Source of the DNA: Sanguinoderma infundibulare | Taxonomy: Eukaryota > Basidiomycota > Agaricomycetes > Polyporales > Polyporaceae | Assembly: GCA_032821775.1 (NCBI GenBank) | Contig: JAVLRN010000008.1 | Span: forward strand, 1,302,001-1,366,000 | DNA: 64,000 nucleotides | Direction: 5' to 3' | Shown: one piece after another, positions 48,807 through 59,401 of the stretch | Layout of the letters: the number at the start of each line of letters is the position of its first letter | How positions within the stretch are numbered: position 1 is the stretch's first letter | Translations under genes and position numbers: made by a program | The notes under the pieces: model-generated | The model's input: only the letters and a program-made list of their open reading frames with translations | Told to the model about the DNA's origin: nothing | Databases searched by the model: none

Positions 48807-50633
48807 ATGGCTGCTCCCTTCTCCGACGGTATTGGCATTGCCAACCTGCCCAACCAGGTGAGAGTGCACGAGCTCTCTCTCTCGAATCGCGCAGTGCGGC
48901 GAAACTGAAGCGCTCCGGTTTGGCTGCTGTAGAGGCATAAGATCGTCGCCAAGCGCGGGGCGCACTTCACCATCATGGTTGTTGGTGAGTACTTGTTCAC
49001 GCTTATCGGGTTGGCCTGCTGGCATTTGGGAGAAGGGGCCAGGGGATTAGGGAGAGCGGGAGGAGGGCGCGTTCGGTTCTTATGCCACGCTGTCCTGCAT
49101 TCACCCAGTTCTAGCACGACTCGGCCCATGGGGACTATTGGGTTGCATTTCCCTCTGTTCCCTCGGTATGGCGCTATTGGTTGTGCACACTGTATGAGGC
49201 TTGCTGTCGCGCGGGGGTAGCGACACCGAAACCCGACCAGTTCTGGCGCGACTGGCTTTGCTTCCCTTTCCTCGTCCGCATCCGCGTCATGAGTATCGTG
49301 CGCGTTCGTGCATCCCAGTATGCTGGGAATCGACTACCACCTTCACCCCTTTAGTGCCCTCTATGCGGGCATGGAGCGAATTGCTCGGGCCCTATAATTG
49401 AAAAGCTGCATTACCTTGCCCACCTCCTTCGATGCTTGAGTTACTAACCTGCCTTCTACACAGGTGAATCTGGTCTCGGCAAGACCACGTTGGTCAACAC
49501 CCTCTTCTCGACCGAGCTCTCTCCGGCCAAGAACTACACCAGGCGTCACCAAAAACAGCTTGACAAGCTCACCGAGGTCGAGATCATCAAGGCCGAGCTC
49601 GAGGAGAAGCAGTTCAAGACCAAGCTGACCGTGATCGACACCCCCGGTTTCGGCGACTACGTCAACAACCGCGACTCGTGGGCCCCCATCGTCGACTTCA
49701 TCGACGACCAGCACGAGGCGTACATGCGTCAGGAGCAGCAGCCTGAGCGCAAGGAGAAGATCGACCTCAGGGTCCACGCTTGCTTGTACTTCATCCGCCC
49801 CACTGGCCACACGTGAGTTCTGTTGTGCAGTTGTGTCGGGTCCAAGGTTGCTGATCAGAATGTCGATAGTCTCAAGCCTCTGGACATTGAGATCATGAAG
49901 CGTCTGGGCACGCGTGTTAACCTTATCCCTGTCATTGCCAAGGCCGATACCCTTACACACGCCGACATTTACACTTTCAAGGAGCGCGTACGTGTCATTA
50001 CGCATTCACCCCTCTTTTCCGCTCTTGATTCACGTTCTTTCGTTGGATTTGCAGGTCCGGCAAGTGATCCAGGCCCAGGGCATTCGTATCTACCAGCCGC
50101 CCATCGAGGCCGACGACGAAGTGAGTGCAGAGCACGCCCGGGTCCTCACCGATGCCATGCCGTTCTCCATCATCGGTTCGACCGAGGACGTCGTCACGTC
50201 CGACGGCCGCACCGTCAAGGGCCGTGAGTACCTCTGGGGCGTTGCCGAAGTCGAGAACGAGGCGCACTGCGACTTCCGGAAGCTGCGGTCGCTCCTGATC
50301 CGGACGTACATGCTCGACCTGATCTCGAGTACGGAGGACCTCCACTACGAGAACTACCGCCAGGGTCAGATGGAGACGCGCAAGTTTGGGGAGCAGAAGC
50401 CGCGCAAGTTCGAGAACCCGAAGTTCAAGGAGGAGGAGGAGGCGCTCCGGAAGCGGTTCACGGAGCAGGTCAAGGCCGAGGAGGCGCGCTTCCGACAGTG
50501 GGAGCAGCACCTGATCGCGGAGCGCGACCGGCTCAACAAGGACCTGGAGATGGCGCACAGCGCGATCAAGACGCTCGAGGCCGAGCTCGACAACCTCCAG
50601 GTCGGGTATGGGCGCGGTACGGGCAGGCGGTGA
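48807..50633 (+). CDS. CDC12: Septin, Cdc12 group
   Basis: Exons 48807-48857, 48933-48984, 49464-49812, 49870-49987 and 50055-50633, 382 aa. The N-terminus reads [19 protein letters not shown], characteristic of the Cdc12 group. The septin GTPase motifs follow: P-loop GESGLGKT (35-42), G3 DTPGFGD, G4 AKAD, and the septin unique element near [18 protein letters not shown]. The C-terminus is a coiled coil (about 310-375) that pairs with other septins. Septins assemble into hetero-oligomeric filaments at the septum, hyphal branches and clamp connections. The second intron (48985-49463) is 479 nt, several times longer than any other in the window. The gene is otherwise ordinary. Confidence 0.95.
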
Positions 50634-52539
50634 GGCGGCGACGCGTTCCCCGTCGCGGTCGCTCCCTTTGGATTATCTAGCCCGTTTTGCCTCTGCTTTG
50701 CTTCTCTATGGTATGCCAAAATACTTCGAATACCTCGCGCTAGTTGTTGCAGTGACTGTCTCCGTTCCGTACGATACCCCAGCCGACCCTCATCCCCTCC
50801 TTATACAATAGCATCACCCCTTGTGTTTGTTGTGCTTCCGCGAATCTCTGCGCATCGTTGTGTCTTGCGTACAGCGCCCTTTGGTGGATGTTCGTCGCTC
50901 GTTGAGATGTTTTGAGTTTGGTATACACGTTCGTGTTTGTTCCGTACATTCTGTGGCTGGTGATGGATAATGATCTCTTTGTGTGTTCTGTGGCTTAGAT
51001 CAGTGTTCGTTTTGACATTGTTCAGTGGTCCTTGTCGGTCTGTTTGCTAGATGCGTTGTGTGTCGCGTTCAACATGATGGGGAGGCGTGCGAGTAGACAT
51101 GACAACCTGTAAAGGTTTCGACAGGCCGAGTCCTCCTGCTACACGACCATCCCGCCGCGGCCAGTCAACGCAGAGCTGCCACCGCTTGGGTTCGTGAACC
51201 CGCTTCTGTGCTTGACGGGCGCGGTGGACGCGTCGTGTTCGATGGCATCGACGTTGGGAACGATCCTGGGTGGCTTTTCCGTTCGTTCATGCATGGTTCT
51301 GGTTCGTTGAACATATGCATATCATGAAGCAGCTAGCTATAAATATCTCTCTTACGCACTGCACATTCTGGCCGTGCGTCTGAGTCGACAGGCTAGCCGT
51401 AGACAGGCACGCTAGCGACTTAAGCTTCTAACGTATAATGCTCCGCTAGCTTGTCCAGGTGTACCTCAGGATTAAAAGGTTTGGGAAATATTACGGACCT
51501 CCGGAGCCTGTGCTTGTACAAAAATTGCTTCCGAGGAGCAAGAATATCAAGAAGCCGGCCCATAGGGGTCTTGCGTCGATCGTGTCAACTGTCGATATGT
51601 ATTTGAATCAGAGCACCTTGAGTGCGTCGACCTTGCTTCAACTTGCCATCTGTGAAAAATATCGAGTCCGGCGGGAGAAGAAGGACACCTGCACGCCTGC
51701 CACGGTCGTAAGCTCGTTGGGTCGCAGCATGGATCTACGAGAGCTATGACATACACACGTATATACGCCATTGGTCCGAGTCTCGGTGTAAGCGGGCAGT
51801 CGTCGGTAGGATCGACGTTGTTCAATGCGTAGGATGTCTTCAGCGACCAGATTGCGCCACAGGTACAGTACCTGCGTAGACATGTGAGCGATCGTCTGCG
51901 AGCAAAGCAAAGGAGTCCTTTTCTCATAACCGTGTCACCACAGCCTCGGTTGCACTAAGCTTGACCGTCGGACTAGCCGTTTCCAGAACTTGCTAGCTCC
52001 TTCGCAGCAGCGCGCTGTAAATATCTGAGACGGCTCTCCGCCAACGCCAGGGAGCGTGTGGCTACTAATGAGTATGGCTGTGGCACGATACGTCAGCCAT
52101 GGGTCCTGCTGATGGGCGACGGAGACGTTATTGGGGGACAGGTTGTGGGCATGGAAGCCACAACGGCGCTCGGCGTGGACTCGGGAAGCGAATGACTGGA
52201 CCCTGTAACTACTACCGATTTGCCTCTTTCGTCGCCGCCGCTCTGTTTTCGAGGAGGTGAATCCGAAAAAGGAAAGAAAGACGTCATCGCATGGCTGATG
52301 GCGCGCGCCGATGGCAAGAAAAGGGTGCGCATACGGTGAGAAGCCGGGCGCAGGCCGCGCGTGAAGCTGGCCTACATCCAGGGTACATCTGACGTTGGAT
52401 CATAAGCCCCAAGCGCCAGTCCTCGCTTCTGGTGGTGGAGCACTCCAAACACACACAAACACGTCCCCGACAGCCATAATATCTCAACGGCCGTTCTTAG
52501 ACCGGCATTCGTCCTTCTACATCTCCCAGGACACTCGCC
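50634..52539. other. Long intergenic region, no gene recognised
   Basis: 3' flank of the septin (T-rich, several tgttcgtt-like words) followed by sequence with only short frames. I see no tRNA or repeat. Confidence 0.4.
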
Positions 52540-54008
52540 ATGCACGCCGCTACGCTTTCCAACGTCGCCCGGCGAAGGCTCGTCCACGGCGCTTCCATCC
52601 AGACCGTTGCCGCCTCTACCTCCGCCACTGCGACTTCGCAAGCGTCTCCGGTGCACGACGCGTCGCATGTGCCGCGTTCACGCAACCCCGCTCGCGAGAG
52701 CCACAAGGATGCAACGCTCTGTTCGAGAGACGTTTCAACGTGAGTGGTCGTTTGCAAAGCGTGCAAGACTCGAGTTCGAACCAACGCCGTTCTTTGTGGT
52801 TCGGGTCACTTCGGTCCGTGTGCCGATCGACACTTCGTTGTCGCTTTCCTTTCTGAGCACGCCGCTGGTTAGCGTTCTGTCTTGAATTTACCCTTTCTAT
52901 CCATCCGCGCCCTTGCTAGGTCGCCGCTACGCTTCTGTGCGTTCTCGTTGCTCTCTTGCTGACCCGTACATGCTTCAGGTCCTCCCGCCATTTCGTCCGC
53001 CCGTCCAGGCAGGGCCAACCCCGCACTATCCCAACATCACTTCCCTCGTTTGGCGTGCAACACGTTCGTGCCCTTCACTCTTCCTCTGCCGTTCGTCGTC
53101 CAGATCCTGCCGACCCTCATCCATCCGAGCGTCGCCGTCACGAAGTCCAAACTTCCTCCTGGAGCCGCCCTCCGCGCCCGTCCCAGGACGCGGACGACAA
53201 CGTCGTCCCCAGCTACTACGTCGAGCGCAAGAAGCAGCGCGACGACATCTCCGAGGGCAAGGAGGAGGAGGAGGAGGGCGGCCTCATGAACGAGCTCAAC
53301 GCGGGCATCCTCGCCGAGGGCCTCGCCGCCGAGGTCAGGACGCGCGAGGAGAAGATCCCCGTCGAGGTCCGCCTTCCCGACGGCACCGTCAGGCACCCCA
53401 GCGGCTTCGAGCCCCCGACGGCCGAGACGGAGTTCCACCCGGTCGCGGCCAAGGTGCCGACGGAGGAACACCCGCTCCTCGCGACCGTGAAGCTACAGTG
53501 GGGCGAGGCCGCCGTCGAGCGCGGCGCCGAGCCGATCAGGGTCGACAAGGCGCGCGAGGCCGAGTGGATCGAGCGCATGGTCGCGGACGGCAACGGCGGC
53601 AACGGCGTCGTCAGCGCCGTCAGCAACATCAGCAACATCCGCCCCGAGCCTCCCCGCTCGCTCTCGCTCCCCCAGAACGACCCGGACAGCGTCGTGCCGC
53701 GCTTCTACGCCGAGCGCAAAGGCGAGGACGGGCTCATGCACGAGCTCGTCGGCGACGAGGCCGCGGTCGCGGCGCAGATGCGCGGCCGCGAGGAGAAGAT
53801 CCCCGTCGAGGTCACGCTCGACGACGGCACCGTCGCCCACCCGAGCGGCTTCGTGCCCCCCACGGCCGAGACGGACTTCCACCCGAGGGCCGCCAAGCCG
53901 GGCGACGTGCCGAAGCAGCCTTGGATCGAGGTCCTTGGCGGCGGAAGTGGGAATAGGAATGGGAATGGGAACGGGAGCGCCAGCGGCGGCGGCGGTGGCC
54001 GTTCGTGA
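52540..54008 (+). CDS. Uncharacterised, probably mitochondrial protein with duplicated domain
   Basis: Proposed exons 52540-52739 and 52979-54008, 409 aa. The intron (gtgagt...gcttcag, 239 nt) is in phase, but a more complex 5' structure is possible. The N-terminus (MHAATLSNVARRRLVHGAS, then VRALHSSSAVRR) is rich in Arg, Ser and Ala without acids, as in mitochondrial presequences. Two copies of an about 75-residue unit follow: VVPSYYVERK ... EEKIPVEVRLPDGTVRHPSGF and VVPRFYAERK ... EEKIPVEVTLDDGTVAHPSGF, each ending PPTAETxFHP. Between them is a charged linker with a Glu-rich run. The C-terminus is Gly/Asn/Ser low complexity. I know no function for the repeat. Coding G+C is very high. Confidence 0.7.
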
Positions 54009-55068
54009 ACCGTCTGGATGTCTGGATGTCTGGAGCGAGTCCCAGCCCCCTTTTCGCGCCTGAGACTCGATTCGAGGATTCGTCCATGCCTCGGGAGCTG
54101 GAGGAGGTAGACGGACGACTCGAATATTCTGCTTCAGACGTGGCTCGGCTACTGCTGCTCACGCCGCGCACGGACGGTAGTGCTCGGATACGATCGCATG
54201 CTTGATTTAGACCCCATGTCGCAATGCTTTCGCTCGATCTCGACAGCTTAGCTCCTCTTCATCATTATGTCTGGAGACCTGCTTACTGACCCACTGCACA
54301 TGTACTTAGTAGCCAACCCCGCATAGATGGATGTTCTCATCACGGATCATATTCCTCCTCCTGCTGGAGCTGATGTTGTGTGCTGCATGTGCCGAAGCCC
54401 GTCTAACCATTCATCTCTTGGATGGTTGATACTTATCGTCGGAGCCTCGGAGGTCGTGCTTGCTTTGATGTGGTTCTAGTCGGTTCCATCGATGCCCCCG
54501 CCGCTCCACACCGCAGAAACGCGTGCTGATAAAAACTCTTGAAACATTTCACATACGCTTCGTCAGGAGTAACACAAGCAGCCCGTAAGGCGGAGCCTGT
54601 CAGCCACGAAGCACTGCCGAGTTGTGAGGCCCATCAACTCGAACTACACAAGGGGAGGAGTATTGGGCAATATGTAAAATCGGACGGGAATCGGATTCGG
54701 CTGCTTCGCCGTCGCTCGTTTCGTCGCCTTCATCGTTTGTATGGGGAATCAAGCTCAAGGATTCAAGTCGCTCCGGCAAGCTATATACCGTAACTCGAAC
54801 CGCGAAGCGCACACGTCTCGCTAGGCCGATCGCCCGACGCCAGCTGCATCCGAGTTTCCCCGCGACACCCTCGGCAGCGGCGCCCTGTGGACGATTCGGA
54901 GCACACGAGACGGAGGGCTAACCTAGAAGACGAAGAGACTGCGGAATTTGTGTAGGACTAGCATTGGGACTAGAGTCGAACGTCAACCGTCTATTACACG
55001 AAACGAGCGTGCGGTGGGGGATAAGACGCGTAAGCAAGGGGCGGACGGGGTGGACAAAGGGACGAGGC
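54009..55068. other. Intergenic, no gene recognised
   Basis: Between the convergent 3' ends of the putative mitochondrial protein and the Ser/Pro repeat protein. Only short frames are present. Confidence 0.4.
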
Positions 55069-56423
55069 TTAAGCGACTGGGAGCGAGACGGGGAGCGAGG
55101 TCGGGATGGCTGGGATGGAGGCTGGGAGCGAGGTGGGGAGCGAGACGGGGAGAGACGGAACGGAGACCGAGGGGATGGAGACCGAGGGGATAGAGATAGA
55201 CGGGATGGAAACGGAGGGGATGGAGACAGACGGGATGGAGATGGGGAGAGACGTCAAGATCGAGGTGGGGATGGCTGGGACGGAGACTGGGAGAGAGGTC
55301 GGGAGCGAGATGGGGAGAGACGGGACAGAGACGGAGGGGATAGAGACAGACGGGATGGAAACGGGGAGAGACGTCAGGATCGAGGTGGGGATGGAAATGG
55401 GGAGGGAGGCGTCGGTGGCAAGGCCGGTCGGGACTGCAACGGGGTGGTTAGCGAACGGTGTGCGAACGATCAGGAGAGAGACGCATTTACCGACGCCGCC
55501 GAGGATGCTGCTATAGAAAACATCAGTGACCGGTAAACGGTGCAATAAATGAGAGTACACTTGCCTAAGAACACTGGAAAGAGGGTCGGGAATCGACACG
55601 GATGTGGGGAGGACGCTCGCGGTCGGGACTGCAGAGATTGATAAGAGGGTTGTGTGCAAGGAAGGGCCAGAGAGGAAGAGAAATGCTAACCGAGGATGCT
55701 GCTATAGAAAACATCAGTGGTCGGTAATCGGTGCAATAAATGAGAGTAGACTTGCCTAAGAAAACTGGACAGAGGGTCTGGAATCGACACAGATGTGGGG
55801 ACGATGCTCGGAATGCTTATAAGGGAGGTGTCGATGGCAGACGGGACTACAAGAGAACGATTAGCGGGGGCGTTACAACAATCGTGAAAGAGGAAGAGAG
55901 ACACTAACCAACGCCACCGAGGATGCTGCTAACGCCGCTGACAATGCTGCTATAGAAAATATTAGTGGCCGGTAATCGGTGCAATAAATGAGACTAGACT
56001 TACCTAAGATCGCTGACAACACCGGTGGGGACGGCGTCGGGAATGGAGACTGAGAGGGAGGTGACGCTCGGCACGCTGACCAGAGAGGTGTCGATCGCAG
56101 ACGGGACTAAGAGAGTATGATCAGCTTGGGCTACGCAAAGAGAACTGCACGAGGGCGCGAGAAAGGCACTCACCAACGCCGCTGAGGATGCTGCTGTAGA
56201 AAATGTGAATGGTCGGTAAACGATGCAATAAATGAGAGCACACTTGCCTAAGAGCACTGGCAACACCAGTCGGGACGGCGTCGGGAATGGAGACCGAGGG
56301 GATGACGCTCGGGACGCTGACGGGGAGCGATACAGATGGGATGCTGACGGGGAGAAGCTGGGGAAGAGGGCTCGCCACGGCGACGGCGGCGAGCGCGAAG
56401 GCAACGGTGAGCTTCGAGAACAT
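55069..56423 (-). CDS. Secreted Cys-free Ser/Val/Pro/Ile repeat protein built from duplicated exon-intron modules (296 aa)
   Basis: Nine exons: 56423-56248, 56193-56174, 56106-56004, 55949-55909, 55846-55756, 55701-55691, 55628-55565, 55510-55491 and 55433-55069; 891 nt, all phases consistent. A signal peptide (MFSKLTVAFALAAVAVASP) leads into SIPSVSLPVSVPSV repeats. Then a module occurs four times: a longer exon ending SxxL-AG, an intron, an 11-41 nt exon (CAGCATCCTC...) coding SSILxGV, and another intron. Three of the four introns after CTTAG start GC (56247, 55755, 55564); the homologous one at 56003 starts GT, which fixes the boundary. The last exon is about 120 residues of SIPSVSIP and LPTSLP repeats. 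There is no cysteine and no known domain; a wall or matrix role is inference. It resembles the tail of the 34279 hydrophobin. Confidence 0.8.
55491..56247 (-). repeat. Four tandem exon-intron modules within the repeat-protein gene
   Basis: The block caagt-ctcatttattgca followed by accgaccac-like sequence and ttttctatag|CAGCATCCTC recurs starting near 56247, 56003, 55755 and 55564. It is nearly identical each time, including intron interiors. Module spacing is about 245, 248 and 191 bp. Module 2 has an exon in which the SSIL coding sequence is doubled. Confidence 0.9.
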
Positions 56424-56539
56424 ATCTGTCGTGTGAAGGGCGGGTGGGCCGAGTAGCGAAAGGGTTTTGAAGTGCTAGAAAGGACTGAGTGAGCTGGATG
56501 GGCCCTGGGGAGGGATCGCAGACAGAACTCGCTGAGGTC

Positions 56540-56545
56540 TTTATA
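56540..56545 (-). promoter_or_regulatory. TATA box of the Ser/Pro repeat-protein gene
   Basis: tataaa on the - strand about 117 bp before the ATG at 56423, inside an otherwise G+C-rich stretch. Confidence 0.5.
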
Positions 56546-58082
56546 CCCTCGCCTGCATGACGCATGGCCGCGCGCGAGACACGAAATTTTCGGCGAGCGA
56601 GGGTGCGTCAATTCAAAGTTCAGTTTGAATGCGTTGCTTCTGAACCCGGGTGTGGAAAGAGCCCGCAGATGGTAGAGAGAAGGCCGTGTGGGGAGCTGTC
56701 CGCAGTCGACAGTTAGTGTACTAGTGCTGGCGCGCGGCAAGGCCGGCTCTGATACCTGCGAGAATCCAGGGTCGACGCGGGGTCAGCGCAAGATCGGTGC
56801 GAGAAGTCGATGGGATTGTGCTTCGAACGCTTCGAACGTTCCCAGGAGAAGGCCAAGCGGATGCAGATGCAGAGCGCGGGATGATTCGATGGAGGGCGTT
56901 GAATTAATTTGAAGCACGTCAGTCCCTCCGATGGAACCGACGAAGTAAACCCTGAGCGGGTTAGGTCTAGAATATCACGACGAGTCGAAGGGCACCGCGT
57001 ACGTAGTATTCGTGCGGGGGCGCTGCGGGTCCGCACCCAACGTGGGGATGGCTTTGAAAGGGTCCAAACTGGAGGTGGGATGGTCCGTCAGATAGAACTC
57101 CGGAGGTATTGAGACGCCAATGGGCAAGGCGTCTGGATCGCCCAGTTGGACTTGTTTGGTGCGTACAGCCGGAGGAGTGGCCGCGTATGGCTTAATACGT
57201 CTCTCGGATCCGAGCCTCAAGTTTTAGGCCTGGGAACGGACCAACGCTCACGCGTTGGACGAATCAATTGACTGCATCGCGGGGAGGTTGCGCCTGAGGA
57301 TTGCGTTAGAGGTTGCACTCACATGAAGCCAGAACGAGGAGAGATGATCATAGTCGGGTACAGTCAATTGGATCGTACCTTGGTTTACGCGAGTGCTTCG
57401 CGGAGGATTCGGCGAATTGGGAGGCTTGACGGAGGCGTACGAGGTTGCTGTTTGACTTGTGTCAACGCCGGACTGAACCGGGGAAGGCGAAGGCAGTTGA
57501 CCAAGGTTGACCGCGTCATTGCTATATCCGCTAGAACCTGTCAGGTTATGGTAAACGCTGTTCGAGCCAGGCGAAGGATGAGCGGACGTAAGCCTTATAA
57601 ACCAAAAATTTGGCGACTCAACACGTTGTGGCGTTTTCTAGCGTCTTCAGAGTCCCACGAGAAGGTTTGGGCTTGTAGATCGAAGGCCAGGCGGCCGGCA
57701 GCACCCGTCGGAGCTTGGTTTCGCCGCGAGAATATCCCAGCGATGACGTCCGGCTGTATGGTGGAGCAAAAGGACGTACACAAGCTTTAGGAAGCTGTGT
57801 ATCGCCATTCCAACCATATTCCACGCCTTGGTCGACGAACCTTGGACAAACCATCCCGCCGACCATTGCTCAGGGAACACTCGTCGTGGAGCTCACCCCT
57901 GTGACGTTGAGGGAGGGGCTGAAGGAAATAGCGTCAAGGCTATTGGTCGTTGCGCAAGAGGCACCGTCGGTCCTCGAGGCCATTGGTTGTTCCGAAGTTC
58001 AAACGTTCACCAGGAGAACGTAGACAAACGACGATAGCTGAATCGGGATGCCGGGTGCCGGTGCCGCCGTCCAGCGAGCTTA
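56546..58082. other. Intergenic, no gene recognised
   Basis: 1.5 kb upstream of the repeat-protein gene, up to the MITE-like element. Only short frames without family motifs are present. Confidence 0.4.
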
Positions 58083-58352
58083 CAGCTGTTTTCAGAACTG
58101 TAGGCCCTCTGGAAGAAAAACGCGCTCATGTTGACTGTCTAAGACAGCCGACGTCGATGGGAGCTCCAGACCCTCCGGTATCAGTCGGTATCCTGGTCCC
58201 AGTTCCCAGCAGGACGCCGCGCCGACCGTGCTGGGGGGTCCATTGGGGCGTCCGACTGTTAGATCTGTCAGATCGGGCTCTCGTCGACGTCGGGCAGCCA
58301 ACCGACCTGGACGTGGTTTTCGGGAGAGGACCTACCGATCTGAAAACAGCTC
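58083..58352. mobile_element. MITE-like element with terminal inverted repeats and TA target duplication
   Basis: The ends are inverted copies: cagctgttttcaga...gtagg.cctct at the left, and its complement agagg.cctac...tctgaaaacagctc at the right. Weaker inverted similarity extends about 70 bp inward, including a ccgacgtcga block. TA lies immediately outside both ends (58081-58082 and 58353-58354). The element is 270 bp with no coding frame. Size, structure and TA duplication fit a non-autonomous Tc1/mariner-type element. Confidence 0.65.
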
Positions 58353-59401
58353 TAACTGGGTGTGGACTTGCACGCTAATCGAAGAATTCGTGAGAACAGG
58401 CACCGCTGAGATGACTTGACCATACCCGACGTGCAGCGTGCGAGAGCGATGTCCGTATGACTGACCACAATCGGATCTTCGCCTGCTTTGAGTAGTTTGG
58501 CAAGGAGAACACCCACAGCTCTAGTCATCAACGAGGCCAAGGGGTTCGATGCGCGAAGCTCAATGCCGAGCTAGCATCCCTAAATCCGGTGGGTGAACCA
58601 GGAGTAGCGAACGTGCATACGTATGAGCACGTTTTCAGAGCCCGCGTGCGGGTTTGAGCGACAAGCCTATACGCCGCACGAGGAGCCATCCCGGAAAAAC
58701 TTGAAACGGTCGCCAATCCGTGGAGGTGGGGCATCCTGAAGGATGCTGGACGACCTAATGGGAAATTGGCGACCATCGCGGCTCGTACAGCCAGTAAAGG
58801 GTGACATGCCTCGACGGCGCCGGATCGTGGATGCTTACGAAAGTAAACCGGCCATCCTACACTTGATTGTGTGAGTGGCGACCGTATGAGACCAATCGGA
58901 AACCCACTTTCTACTACTGCCAGCTTATATACCTCCAAAGTTTACTTCTGTATCGAGTTCGCGAAAACACCGACGGAGACAAGCTGGTGAACAGATGCGC
59001 GGCGGTCAACAAGTTGGTCCGAGTCACTCCGGGGGCAAGAGGCGCCTTCAAGCGGCGAAGCGCTGGCTGGCACGCGTCCACACGAGAGTGGTTCCAGGCT
59101 TCCATGGGCCATGGCCAGCAGCCTACAGAGGCAGCTGGCAGCTTCATCAATAAACTCCAACTCTGGGGCTAAAGCTACGAGCATAGTCGTGCCGATCGAG
59201 ACCTATCCAGACCTATCCTAGGAAAACGTCCCCATCATGCGGTAGCTATTGAATCGTCCATGGTATTACATGTACAATTGACAGTAGCGTACTGGGGCAC
59301 TATGTGTGTTCGTCGTTAGCGTACAGTGACTGAAAATACGATCCAAAGCATGCGACGGTGTCCTTAAGTCAACGATTGGTCGAGTCTGGGTAACCAAGCG
59401 A
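58353..59401. other. Intergenic, no gene recognised
   Basis: 3' flank of the JmjC gene. Frames on both strands are short and unmatched. Confidence 0.4.

Noticed and set aside
53037..53882. Long antisense frames over the duplicated-domain gene
   Set aside because: High third-position G+C of the sense gene keeps the antisense frames open; they have no motifs of their own.
56232..56456. Charged + strand frames antisense to the Ser/Pro repeat gene
   Set aside because: They are complements of SIPSV-type repeats; the - strand has signal peptide, TATA and consistent splicing.
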